DNA of 64,000 nucleotides. Source: Micromonospora sp. 15K316 (GTDB taxonomy: Bacteria; Actinomycetota; Actinomycetes; Mycobacteriales; Micromonosporaceae). The stretch is taken from positions 1 to 64,000 of the forward strand of contig NZ_SMKG01000009.1 in the NCBI RefSeq assembly GCF_004348525.1, written 5' to 3'. The notes beneath the pieces are model-generated. The model saw nothing but the letters and a program-made list of their open reading frames with translations. It did no database searches and was not told the DNA's origin. Below are positions 25,223-32,743 of the stretch, in pieces (the first letter of the stretch is position 1; the number at the start of each line of letters is the position of its first letter). The translations under genes and the position numbers were made by a program.

Positions 25223-25714
25223 ATGACGAAGGCCACACCCGAGCGGCGGAAGGGGCGGCAGCTGCCGACCGCCGAGGAGCTACGGATTTGGCGCGACTTC
25301 ATCGAGACGACGGACGTGCTCCGGTCCCGAATCGCGTCCCGCCTGCAGAGCGAGTCCTCGCTCTCGCCGGGCGACTACGCCGTGCTGCTCGCCCTCAGTG
25401 AGGCGCAGGAGCGGCAGCTGCGCTCCTCCGAACTCGCGACGCACATCGGCTGGGAACGCAGCCGGCTCTCCCACCACCTCGGGCGGATGGAGCGGCGGGG
25501 TCTCATCCGCCGCCAGGAGTGCGCGACCGATCCGCGCGGCGCGGAGGTCCACCTCACCACGGCCGGGGCCGAGGCCTTCCAACGGTCGACCTATCCGCAC
25601 CTCCGTGCCATCCGCGAGATCTTCGTCGACGCCCTCACGCCGGACCAGCTCCGCGCGGCGGGCGAGATCGCCGAGGCGCTCCGCGCCCATCTCGACGCGC
25701 CACTCACGGAGTGA
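25223..25714 (+). CDS. MarR family transcriptional regulator
   Basis: 163 residues from ATG at 25223, which has GGGAG at the right distance; an in-frame ATG at 25217 would overlap that site. The winged HTH is clear: S-P-G-D-Y-A-V-L-L-A-L-S-E-A, L-R-S-S-E-L-A-T-H-I-G-W-E-R-S-R-L-S-H-H-L-G-R-M-E-R-R-G-L-I and the wing D-P-R-G-A-E-V-H-L-T-T-A-G. It is divergent from the luciferase-like/F420 operon and lies immediately beside two strong palindromes. It probably represses both units and is released by the pathway substrate. The stop codon directly abuts that of the convergent acetyltransferase. Confidence 0.95.
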   Translation: MTKATPERRKGRQLPTAEELRIWRDFIETTDVLRSRIASRLQSESSLSPGDYAVLLALSEAQERQLRSSELATHIGWERSRLSHHLGRMERRGLIRRQECATDPRGAEVHLTTAGAEAFQRSTYPHLRAIREIFVDALTPDQLRAAGEIAEALRAHLDAPLTE

Positions 25715-26323
25715 TCACCCGAGGGGCGCGCGCGGCGCCTCGTCGCCTCGGATCCGGGCGTGCAGGTGCATGTCGTGCCGGCCGTCGGCGTGCACGGCAT
25801 CGCTGCGCTTCGTGCCCTCCAGCCGGAAACCGGCCTTGACGGCCACCCGGCAGGAGGCCTGGTTGCGGGTGGAGTGATCCAGCTCCAGGCGGTGGAAGCC
25901 GGCCTCGCCGAGGGCCCACTCGCTCACCGCGGCGAGCGCGCGCGGGGCGACGCCCGCGCCGCGGGCGGCCGGGAGCACCCAGTACGCGCACCCGGCGACA
26001 CCGTCGTCGAGATCGAATCCGCGCACCGCGATCCGGCCCAGCACCTCCCCACCGCCCCGGGTCACCGCCCAGTGCGCGCCCCGCTCCTGCGCCCAGTCAA
26101 GGCGGTACGTGTCGAACCAGTCACGGACCTGCTCCTCGGTGACCGGTCGGCGGGTGTGCCACCGCTGGATCTCGGGATCACGGTAGGCGGCGAGGAAGAC
26201 CGCCGTGTCGATCGCCTCCCAGGGCCGCAGCAGCAGTCCACCGGCGGCGGGGAGCACGGGTTGCGCGCCGCCGCAGAGCGTGCCGGCGGAGATGGTCGGC
26301 GGCGTCGTGAGAGCGGACGTCAT
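25715..26323 (-). CDS. GNAT family N-acetyltransferase (RimJ-like)
   Basis: 202 residues from ATG at 26323, with AAGGATGG before it. The protein reads L-L-L-R-P-W-E-A-I-D near residue 30 and carries the acetyl-CoA loop R-G-A-G-V-A-P-R-A-L-A, the L-E-L-D-H-S-T-R-N-Q-A-S motif and V-A-V-K-A-G-F-R-L-E-G, the standard RimJ/RimL ending. It transfers acetyl from acetyl-CoA to an amine, on a protein N-terminus or a small molecule. A much longer frame upstream on this strand is antisense to the PP2C-like gene and is discounted. It converges with marR without any spacer or terminator. Confidence 0.9.
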   Translation of the reverse strand: MTSALTTPPTISAGTLCGGAQPVLPAAGGLLLRPWEAIDTAVFLAAYRDPEIQRWHTRRPVTEEQVRDWFDTYRLDWAQERGAHWAVTRGGGEVLGRIAVRGFDLDDGVAGCAYWVLPAARGAGVAPRALAAVSEWALGEAGFHRLELDHSTRNQASCRVAVKAGFRLEGTKRSDAVHADGRHDMHLHARIRGDEAPRAPLG

Positions 26324-26441
26324 GACCCATCCTTGGCCGCCGCCCGGCACACGTGTCAAGTTGTCGGAAACGACGTGGGGCGCGAGCGCACCGGCGCTCG
26401 TCCGGTCCACGCCTCGATCCGCGGATGGGTGATTGAAGCGC

Positions 26442-27236
26442 ATGCGGGTGACGATGGCGACCGCCGCCGCGCGGAGCGGCCGGCTGAACGAGGACTTCAC
26501 CGGCGCGATACCGGCCGCCGCGGTGCTGGTCGACGGGGCCGGCATCCCGGGCGCGGAGGCGACCTGCCGGCACGGCGTGGCCTGGTACGCCGACCGGCTG
26601 GGCGGCAACCTCCTCGGCCTCCTGTCCCTCGTGCGCGACCGCGGCCTCCCCGAGCTGCTCGCCGCGGCGATCGCGCAGGTCACGGACGCGCACCGGGACA
26701 CCTGCGACGTCGCCGACCCCATCAGCCCGTCGGCCGCCGTCGCCGTCCTGCGCGTCTCGGGCGGCCTCGTCGAGCACCTGGTGCTCGGTGACGCGGTCCT
26801 CGTGCTCGACCGGACGGACGGCGCGCCACTCGTCGTCACCGACCCTCGCGAGGTGCTCATCAGCCGCTCGTACCAGAGCGCGATCGAGGCCACCGCCGAG
26901 GACGGCGACGAGCGCCACCGGCTCCTGCGGGAACTGCGCGCCAACCGGAACCGACCGGGCGGATTCTGGGTGGCCAAGGACGACCCGAAGGCGGCCGACG
27001 AGGCGGTCACGGGCAGCTGCCCGGCCGCCGAGCTGGCCGGCGCCGTCCTGCTCAGCAACGGCGCCAGCCGCATCGTGGACCGGTTCGGGCTCGCCGAGTG
27101 GCCGGAGGTGCTCACCGTCCTGGCATCCGCTGGACCCGCCGAGATCATCCGACGGGTCCGGCAGGCCGAGGCCCGCCACGGCGTGGCGGCGGACGACGCG
27201 ACGATCGCGCACTGCGACCACCTCGGCGGGAGCTGA
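26442..27236 (+). CDS. PP2C-like protein phosphatase domain protein
   Basis: 264 residues, essentially one PP2C fold. Order of motifs: R-L-N-E-D-F at about residue 15, L-V-D-G-A-G at about 29 (D-G-x-G in PP2C), a P-S-A-A-V-A-V-L strand where G-T-T-A would be, L-G-D-A-V-L-V-L (G-D-S-R-A), L-L-S-N-G-A-S (normally S-D-G) and D-D-A-T-I-A at the end (D-N-I-T). The conserved metal-binding Asp of the S-D-G motif is Asn here, so metal binding may be altered. A Ser/Thr phosphatase role is possible but unproven. It is divergent from the acetyltransferase. ATG at 26442 is preferred; TTG at 26433 and GTG at 26448 are alternatives. Confidence 0.75.
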   Translation: MRVTMATAAARSGRLNEDFTGAIPAAAVLVDGAGIPGAEATCRHGVAWYADRLGGNLLGLLSLVRDRGLPELLAAAIAQVTDAHRDTCDVADPISPSAAVAVLRVSGGLVEHLVLGDAVLVLDRTDGAPLVVTDPREVLISRSYQSAIEATAEDGDERHRLLRELRANRNRPGGFWVAKDDPKAADEAVTGSCPAAELAGAVLLSNGASRIVDRFGLAEWPEVLTVLASAGPAEIIRRVRQAEARHGVAADDATIAHCDHLGGS

Positions 27237-27286
27237 CCGCTCTCGGCCGAATGTCGGTCGACGGCCCGTCGCGGCGCCCGTCCCGG

Positions 27287-28489
27287 TCAGCCGGTGCTGA
27301 CCGGCAGCGTGGCGTAGCCGCGCAGCACCAGGCGGTCGCGGCGCTCGGCCGGACCGGCCAGGCTCAGCCGGGGCAGCATCGCCAGCAGCAGCGGGAACGC
27401 GACCTGGGCCTCCAACCGGGCGAGCGGCGCACCGAGGCAGTAGTGGGCGCCACCACCGAACGAGACCGGCTGGATGTTGGGCCGGTCCGGGTCGAAGCGG
27501 TGCGGGTCCGGGTAGCGGGCCGGATCCCGGTTGGCCGCGCCGAGCAGCATGGTGACGTCCGCCCCGGCGGGGAGCCGCAGCCCGTCGCCGAGCTCCAGTG
27601 GGACGGTCGTGAGCCGTCCGGTGAGCTGCACCGGGGAGTCGTACCGCAGGATCTCCTCGACGAATGCCGGCGCGAGGTGGGGGTCGCCGCGCAACCGGTC
27701 CGCCTGCTCGGGATGCTCCAGCAGGAGCTTGATGCCGGTGCCGAGCAGGTTCGTGGTGGTCTCGAAGCCGGCCACCAGGAGCAGCACCAGATTGGCGAGC
27801 AACTCCTCGCCGGTCAGCCCGACGCCGTCGGTGTCGTCGTGCGCCGCGACGAGCGCGGTGGTCAGGTCCTCCTGCGGGGCGCGGCGGCGCTCCTCGATCA
27901 GGTCGACGAAGTAGGCCTCCAGCTCCCGGCCGGCCACGTCGGCGAGCCGCATCTCCTCCTCGGTGCTGATCGGCTCCAGCACCACGGTCAGGTCCGCGGT
28001 CCGCTGCCGGAACCACGACCGGTCCGCCTCGGGCACGCCAAGCAGCGCGCAGATCACGCCGATCGGCAGCGGGAACGCGAACGCGCTCATGAAGTCCGTG
28101 CCGGACGGCATCGCCTTGATCAGATTCTCGGCCTGGCCGGCGATGACGTCGCGCATCTCGGCGACACGGCGGGCCGTGAAGGTGGCCGCGGCGGCCCGGC
28201 GAACCCGGCCGTGGTCCGGCGGGTTGGTCTGCAGCATGGAGAGCACGATCGAGGCGACTCCCCGGTTCTGCCGCCAGTCCGGCCAGAAGCCGTCGTAGTC
28301 GGCGGCGTCGGCGATGCGCAGGCTCGGCTCGCGCAGCAGGCGGTTGGTGAGCGCGTGCGTGGTGACGAACCAGCGGCCGTCGGGCGCCTGGACGACCGGC
28401 GAGTGCGCCCGGATCACGTCGTAGGCCGGGTACGGGTCGACGCGCCCCTCCGGCAGGAACAGTGACGCCAACGCGGTCTGGTAGTCCAT
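27287..28489 (-). CDS. Cytochrome P450 (second in window)
   Basis: 400 residues from ATG at 28489. I-helix A-G-F-E-T-T at 240-245 (Phe replaces the common His), K-helix E279-x-x-R282, haem loop F-G-G-G-A-H-Y-C-L-G-A-P-L-A-R with Cys351. The N-terminal part has N-P-P-D-H-G-R-V-R-R at about 89-98. It is a soluble class I P450 that needs ferredoxin from elsewhere. The family includes hydroxylases of polyketides, terpenes and xenobiotics; nothing adjacent defines the substrate. The frame extends 700 bases upstream, but that part is antisense to DUF488 coding sequence and is not taken. Confidence 0.95.
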   Translation of the reverse strand: MDYQTALASLFLPEGRVDPYPAYDVIRAHSPVVQAPDGRWFVTTHALTNRLLREPSLRIADAADYDGFWPDWRQNRGVASIVLSMLQTNPPDHGRVRRAAAATFTARRVAEMRDVIAGQAENLIKAMPSGTDFMSAFAFPLPIGVICALLGVPEADRSWFRQRTADLTVVLEPISTEEEMRLADVAGRELEAYFVDLIEERRRAPQEDLTTALVAAHDDTDGVGLTGEELLANLVLLLVAGFETTTNLLGTGIKLLLEHPEQADRLRGDPHLAPAFVEEILRYDSPVQLTGRLTTVPLELGDGLRLPAGADVTMLLGAANRDPARYPDPHRFDPDRPNIQPVSFGGGAHYCLGAPLARLEAQVAFPLLLAMLPRLSLAGPAERRDRLVLRGYATLPVSTG

Positions 28490-28654
28490 CCTCGTGCCTC
28501 CCCTGTAGACGCGGGTGCCGTCTTGCATCATGCCCGGCGTCGCCTCGCCACGGTCGGCCCCGCCGAGGCAGGTCGCCCGCCTCGCCACGTCGGCCCGCCG
28601 AGGCGGGTCGCCGGTTGACCGGCGCAGCCCGCGGCGACGCGGGATGATCTGCTC

Positions 28655-29203
28655 GTGGAGGCGGCGGAGGAGGAGCGGATCCTGCTGACGGTCGGCCACG
28701 GGCCGATGCGCCGTGCCGCGCTCGGCGGCCTGCTGGCGGACGCCGGTGTCGAGTTGGTCGTCGACGTGCGCCGCTTCCCCGGCAGCCGCGCCAACCCGGA
28801 CGTACGCCGGGACGCCCTGGCGGAGTGGCTGCCGGAGCTGGGGATCGGCTACCGCTGGGAGGAGCGCCTCGGCGGCCGGCGACATCGGCCGGCCGGCACA
28901 GCGGAGCACGACACGTGGTGGACCGTCCCGGCGTTCCGCGCCTATGCCGCCCACACCCGCACCGCACCGTTCACGGCAGCGTTGGATCTCGTCCTCGGCG
29001 AGGCCGCGTCGGGCCTGACGGCGGTCATGTGCAGCGAGAGCGTCTGGTGGCGTTGCCATCGCCGGCTGATCGCCGACGTCACGGCCCTCAGCCGCGCGGT
29101 GCCCGTACGCCACCTGATGCCGGACGGACGGCTGGCGCCGCACGCGGTGGCGGCCGGGGCGCGGCTTCGCCCCGACGGGGCGGTCGAGTGGACCGGCGGC
29201 TGA
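28655..29203 (+). CDS. DUF488 family protein
   Basis: 182 residues from GTG at 28655, with GATGAT 6 nt upstream as a possible leaderless -10. The family features are seen in order: T-V-G-H-G-P at residues 12-17, L-V-V-D-V-R-R-F-P-G-S-R-A-N-P (D-V-R-x-x-P-x-S) at about 34-48, Y-R-W-E-E-R-L-G-G-R-R, and the metal/thiol-like motif M-C-S-E-S-V-W-W-R-C-H-R-R-L-I at about 126-140 (C-x-E-x-x-x-x-x-C-H-R). Family function is unestablished; the conserved Cys/His/Asp set suggests a nucleic-acid or metal-linked hydrolase. Soluble. It is antisense-flanked by the P450 and the membrane protein genes and stands alone. Confidence 0.9.
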   Translation: MEAAEEERILLTVGHGPMRRAALGGLLADAGVELVVDVRRFPGSRANPDVRRDALAEWLPELGIGYRWEERLGGRRHRPAGTAEHDTWWTVPAFRAYAAHTRTAPFTAALDLVLGEAASGLTAVMCSESVWWRCHRRLIADVTALSRAVPVRHLMPDGRLAPHAVAAGARLRPDGAVEWTGG

Positions 29204-29221
29204 GCGGGGCCGCACCGGGTG

Positions 29222-29650
29222 TCAGGGCGTGGCGAGCAGGAGGATCCCGAGGGTGAGCAGGGTGCCCGCCTTCGCCACCTCCAGCAGCACGTAGCTCTGG
29301 TGGCTCCCGGAGCGCGGTGCGTCCTCACCCGCGAGCACCCGCCTGGTCCGGCTGTTCAGCCGGGGCCGCACTGCGCCGAGTTGCAGCAGCAGCACCGCCA
29401 CCGCCAGACCGGCCACCGCCGCGACGGGGCCGGACGCCGCGCCGAGGGCGACGGCCGCGAGCAGGGCCAGCGCGAAGAAGGACTCGATCACGTTGAGCGC
29501 CCGGAAGACGAGTCGTCCGATGCCGAGCCCGACGGGCACGGTGACCCCGGGTGCGCGGAACTTCAGTGGCGCTTCGAGGAACGAGATGGCCAGCACCATC
29601 CCGAGCCAGACGAAGACCACGCCGGTGGCGACCGCTGACGGCAGGCTCAT
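29222..29650 (-). CDS. Four-helix membrane protein cotranscribed with the truncated haemoglobin
   Basis: 142 residues with about four hydrophobic helices: residues 8-27, 42-62, 65-90 and 118-140. A conserved-looking F-L-E-A-P-L-K-F-R-A-P-G follows helix 1, a feature of small DUF4149/TMEM205-like proteins. It starts 9 bp after the stop codon of the truncated haemoglobin gene on the same strand, so it is almost surely the second gene of that operon. Function unknown. A role at the membrane linked to the globin, such as electron delivery or NO/O2 tolerance, is an inference from position alone. Confidence 0.8.
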   Translation of the reverse strand: MSLPSAVATGVVFVWLGMVLAISFLEAPLKFRAPGVTVPVGLGIGRLVFRALNVIESFFALALLAAVALGAASGPVAAVAGLAVAVLLLQLGAVRPRLNSRTRRVLAGEDAPRSGSHQSYVLLEVAKAGTLLTLGILLLATP

Positions 29651-29659
29651 CGACCTCTC

Positions 29660-30106
29660 CTATCCCTGCGGACCGTCTTCGTACGCCCGGCGGGTCGGCC
29701 CGGCCACCGGGACGGGGCTCGGAACGGCCCGCCGGTCGCCGGCCAGCCGGCGCTGCATCGCACCGGCGATCCGGCCCGCCTGGAGCTTGGCGTGCTCGGC
29801 GTGCGGTCCGGCGTGCCGGTCGTCGATCGTGGCCATCCAGAGCGCGAGCCAGCGGGTGAAGTGCCGTTCGGTCAGCGGCTCGAGCCGGTGCAGGTCGAGA
29901 TGGAGCCGGAGGGCGTTGCGCCGGTAGGTGCCGGTCTTGAAGAGCACGGTCTCCCAGAAGTCGCACATGATCGGGAGGTGCCGGTCGAGGTCGAGCTTGG
30001 CGACGTCGACGAAGACGTGCCCGAGGAGCTCGTCGGCGAAGGCGCGGGAGTAGAAGTCGGTGATGACCCCGGCGATGTCGCTGCGGTCCCTGATGTCGGT
30101 CACCAT
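29660..30106 (-). CDS. Group III truncated haemoglobin
   Basis: 148 residues from ATG at 30106 (AAAGGAG site). The 2-on-2 globin pattern of group III is clear: I-T-D-F-Y-S-R-A-F-A-D-E-L-L-G-H-V-F, H-L-P-I-M-C-D-F-W-E-T-V-L-F-K-T-G, R-L-H-L-D-L-H-R-L-E-P-L and H-F-T-R-W-L-A-L-W, with His of R-L-H-L as the likely proximal haem ligand. The C-terminal 25 residues are an added disordered tail. Such globins bind O2 or NO in the cytoplasm and are linked to nitrosative stress. It forms an operon with the membrane protein at 29222 and is divergent from a Cys-bearing HTH regulator; nsrR-hmp lies next to it. Confidence 0.94.
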   Translation of the reverse strand: MVTDIRDRSDIAGVITDFYSRAFADELLGHVFVDVAKLDLDRHLPIMCDFWETVLFKTGTYRRNALRLHLDLHRLEPLTERHFTRWLALWMATIDDRHAGPHAEHAKLQAGRIAGAMQRRLAGDRRAVPSPVPVAGPTRRAYEDGPQG

Positions 30107-30124
30107 CTCCGGCACTCCTTTTTC

Positions 30125-30145
30125 ACGATACTCATCGTATATATT
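30125..30145 (+). promoter_or_regulatory. Dyad operator plus -10 of the HTH regulator gene
   Basis: ACGAT-ACTC-ATCGT (30125-30138) is an inverted repeat in the 45-bp divergent gap between the globin and regulator genes, overlapped by ATAC-tcatc-GTAT on the other phase. TATATT (30140-30145) ends 6 nt before the GTG at 30152, a strong leaderless -10. The dyad sits immediately upstream of it and beside the globin ribosome site, so a bound protein would block both genes. Confidence 0.7.
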
Positions 30146-30151
30146 TGGCCG

Positions 30152-30802
30152 GTGAGCAGCCACGTGAGCTACGGCGCACTCGCGGTCCCGACCCGCCGGC
30201 ACCTGCTGGACACGCTTCGCGCGCAGCGCCGGCCGATGGACCTGCGCGAGCTGGCCGCGATCACCGGACTGCACGCCAACACCGTCCGGTTCCACCTGGA
30301 GGTGCTGACCCGGGCGGGGTTCGTCGCTCGCGAGCAGGCGTCGCGGACCGGGCCGGGACGACCGGCGGCTCTCTACCGGAACACCAGCCCCGGCACCTCC
30401 GGCGGCGGCTACCAGCTGCTGGTCGAGATCCTGGCCGAACGCCTCACCGAGGCCGACGCGGAGGGCCTGGCCGAGCAGGCCGGGCAGAAGTGGCTGGACA
30501 CGTCCGCGCCGTCCACCCCACCGGCGGACGCCGATCCGCTCGGCACCGCGACGACCCGCTCGGTCGCCCTCTTCACCGAGCTCGGCTTCGCTCCCACCCC
30601 GGAGACGGCCACGTCCGGCACCCGGATCGAGCTCCACGCCTGCCCCTTCATCGACGAGGCACGCAGACATCCGGACGTCGTCTGCGGCGTACACCGCGGC
30701 CTGCTCCGGGGGGTCGCGGAGGCGGTCGCGCCCGGCGGCCTGACTACCAGCCTGACGCCGTTCGCCCGCCCCGGCGTCTGCCTCGCGGAGATCAGCCGGT
30801 AG
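30152..30802 (+). CDS. HTH regulator with C-terminal Cys/His cluster (ArsR/SufR-like)
   Basis: 216 residues from GTG at 30152. The winged HTH is at residues 12-75 (R-R-H-L-L-D-T-L, L-R-E-L-A-A-I-T-G-L-H-A-N-T-V-R-F-H-L-E-V-L, G-P-G-R-P). The C-terminal part carries Cys164, Cys178, His181 and Cys210, a pattern like the Fe-S-ligand region of SufR-type regulators (COG2345). Divergent from the globin operon, with a dyad between, it is the obvious local regulator. An Fe-S sensor of NO or O2 is inferred from the cysteines and from the neighbours, not demonstrated. A large antisense frame covers this gene but has non-coding composition. Confidence 0.85.
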   Translation: MSSHVSYGALAVPTRRHLLDTLRAQRRPMDLRELAAITGLHANTVRFHLEVLTRAGFVAREQASRTGPGRPAALYRNTSPGTSGGGYQLLVEILAERLTEADAEGLAEQAGQKWLDTSAPSTPPADADPLGTATTRSVALFTELGFAPTPETATSGTRIELHACPFIDEARRHPDVVCGVHRGLLRGVAEAVAPGGLTTSLTPFARPGVCLAEISR

Positions 30803-30895
30803 CCCCACCGGTCCCGCCGGAGCGTTCCGGCGCCGCACGGGCGCTGATGCCCGCTCCTCACGGGCAGCAGCGCCCGCCGGCGCAGCCGGGTACGG

Positions 30896-32119
30896 CTAGG
30901 ACCGGCTACCCGCCCATGCGTCGGAGCCGAAGACCTCGTACCGGATCTGGGTACCGGGTACGCCCCGGTCCCGAAGCCGGCCGCGGACCGCCCGCATGAA
31001 CGGCAGTGGCCCGCACAGGTACACCTGTGCCTGCGGTGACAACGGAATCTCGTCGACGTCGATCCGTCCGGCACGCACCTCGGTCGACCCGTCGGCCTCG
31101 TGCGGCGTCTCCCGCTCGTACCAGACCAGGTGCCGGAAGGAGCGCAGCCGAGCTCCGCTGCCGATGATGTCGGGACGCAGGCAGTGGCGTGCGGGACTGC
31201 GTTCGGCGTGCGCGACGACGACGTCGCGGTTCGGCTCCGTGCGGGAGACGTGGTCGAGGATGGCGGCCATCGGCGTGATCCCGACACCGGCGCTGACCAG
31301 CACCAACGGCTCGGTCCCGGCGGTCAGGGTGAGATCGCCGTAGGGAGCGCTCACGGCCAGCCGGTCCCCGGTACGGACGTGGTCGATGAGATGACTCGAC
31401 ACGAGCCCGTCAGGCGCCCCACCGACGCCCCGAACCCGTCGCACGGTGATCCGCAGCCCACCCAGCCCGTGGGCCGCCTGGGACAGTGAGTACTGGCGGA
31501 TCTGCCGTCCACCGTCCGGCAGGTCGACGGCGACGCTGATGTACTGCCCCGCCCGGTAGCTCGGCATCGGCGCCCCGTCGGCGCCGGTCAGCACGAACGA
31601 GACCGTGTCCTGGGCCTCCTCGCGCCGGTGACTCACCACGACCTCGCGCCACGGGTGGTCCGGATCGATGTCGGCGTTGGCGTACAGCCGGGCTTCCAGG
31701 CCGATCAGACGGCAGGCGAAGAGCCAGTAGACCTCGTCCCAGGCGGCGGCCACCGCGGGGGTGACCGCGTCGCCGAGCACGGCGCCGACCGCGTTCAGCA
31801 GGTAGCGACCGACGAGTGTGTACTGCTCCGGCCGGATACCGAGGGAGGCGTGCCGGTGGGCGATTCGGCGGACCACCGGGTCGAAGGACGGGCCCTCGCC
31901 CACCAGGTTCGAGGCGAAGGCGACCACGGCGCCGGCGAGCGCCCTGCGCTGCTCACCGCTGGCCTGCGCGCTGCGACTGAACAGGCGCAGCAGCTCCGGA
32001 TTCTCGGTGAGCATGGTGTCGTAGAACAGGCCGGTGATCGTTTCGAGGTGTGCGCCAACGGCGGGAAGCGTGGCGCGCACGGTCGCTTCGTGCGTGGAGG
32101 ACAGCACGGGGTCTCCCAT
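30896..32119 (-). CDS. hmp: Flavohaemoprotein, nitric oxide dioxygenase
   Basis: 407 residues, full-length Hmp: globin domain (residues 1-140, with L-F-Y-D-T-M-L-T-E-N-P-E-L-L-R-L-F and R-R-I-A-H-R-H-A-S-L, whose last His is the proximal ligand), FAD domain (R-Q-Y-S-L-S at about residue 208) and NAD domain (S-A-G-V-G-I-T-P-M, C-G-P-L-P-F-M, Y-E-V-F-G at the end). It converts NO and O2 to nitrate with NAD(P)H in the cytoplasm. It lies 39 bp downstream of nsrR on the same strand; the pair should be cotranscribed from the dyad promoter at 32597 and derepressed by NO. Confidence 0.96.
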   Translation of the reverse strand: MGDPVLSSTHEATVRATLPAVGAHLETITGLFYDTMLTENPELLRLFSRSAQASGEQRRALAGAVVAFASNLVGEGPSFDPVVRRIAHRHASLGIRPEQYTLVGRYLLNAVGAVLGDAVTPAVAAAWDEVYWLFACRLIGLEARLYANADIDPDHPWREVVVSHRREEAQDTVSFVLTGADGAPMPSYRAGQYISVAVDLPDGGRQIRQYSLSQAAHGLGGLRITVRRVRGVGGAPDGLVSSHLIDHVRTGDRLAVSAPYGDLTLTAGTEPLVLVSAGVGITPMAAILDHVSRTEPNRDVVVAHAERSPARHCLRPDIIGSGARLRSFRHLVWYERETPHEADGSTEVRAGRIDVDEIPLSPQAQVYLCGPLPFMRAVRGRLRDRGVPGTQIRYEVFGSDAWAGSRS

Positions 32120-32158
32120 CAGCTGTGGTGGATCGATGACTCGGGTGGGCTCGGGTCG

Positions 32159-32584
32159 CTATCGGGTGGTGAGCGACAGGAGCAGGTCCCGGGTCGGCGG
32201 GTGCAGCAGATCGCCGATGGTCACCTCGTCGAGGCTGGCGTAGAAGGCCTCCTGCGCGCGGCGGAGGGCGCCACGGAGCCGGCAACCGGCCCGCAGCGGG
32301 CAGGCGGGTGTGTCGCAGTTGACCACCTCCCCATCGGCCTCCAGGCGACGGATCAGGCCACCGATGCTCGCCGTTGTCGCGCCGTCCGCGAGCAGGACGC
32401 CGCCGCCACGCCCGCGGATCGTCTCGATCAGCCCCAGATGCTGGAGCCGCTGGACGATCTTCGCGAGGTGGTTGCGTGGTACCGCGAGGGACTGCGCCAG
32501 TTCGTCGACAGTGGTCTTACCGCCCCGAGTCCCCAGGAGCATCACGACTCGGAGACCGATGTCCGTCGACTGATTGAGCTGCAC
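32159..32584 (-). CDS. nsrR: NsrR, Rrf2-family NO-sensing repressor
   Basis: 141 residues. The Rrf2 winged HTH is visible (M-Q-L-N-Q-S-T-D-I-G-L-R-V-V-M-L-L at the start, V-P-R-N-H-L-A-K-I-V-Q-R-L-Q-H-L-G-L-I). The Fe-S cysteines are Cys90, Cys95 and Cys101, spaced C-x4-C-x5-C; characterised NsrR proteins have x5 to x8 in the first gap, so this is one residue tighter. NsrR binds a [4Fe-4S] cluster, represses hmp, and leaves DNA when NO destroys the cluster. It is the first gene of the nsrR-hmp operon and lies directly behind a 31-bp dyad, so autoregulation is expected. Confidence 0.94.
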   Translation of the reverse strand: MQLNQSTDIGLRVVMLLGTRGGKTTVDELAQSLAVPRNHLAKIVQRLQHLGLIETIRGRGGGVLLADGATTASIGGLIRRLEADGEVVNCDTPACPLRAGCRLRGALRRAQEAFYASLDEVTIGDLLHPPTRDLLLSLTTR

Positions 32585-32596
32585 ACCGGGAGCCTA

Positions 32597-32627
32597 ACAA
32601 AACAGGTATTTCAGATTCCTGTTTTGT
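32597..32627 (-). promoter_or_regulatory. NsrR operator upstream of nsrR-hmp
   Basis: Perfect 10-bp arms ACAAAACAGG (32597-32606) and CCTGTTTTGT (32618-32627) flank an 11-bp AT-rich spacer that is itself partly symmetric. It is 12 bp upstream of the nsrR ATG and is the most AT-rich stretch nearby, so it probably overlaps the promoter. Long interrupted dyads of this type are bound by dimeric Rrf2 repressors. Confidence 0.82.
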
Positions 32628-32743
32628 GGGTGGGCTCACCGCAGGCCGGATCCGACCACCCGGCCGCCCGGCCGGCGCAGGTAGGACAGGACGACGGGCC
32701 GCCTGGGAACCCCGCGGTCGTGCCTTCCGCCTAGTCTCGGCAG

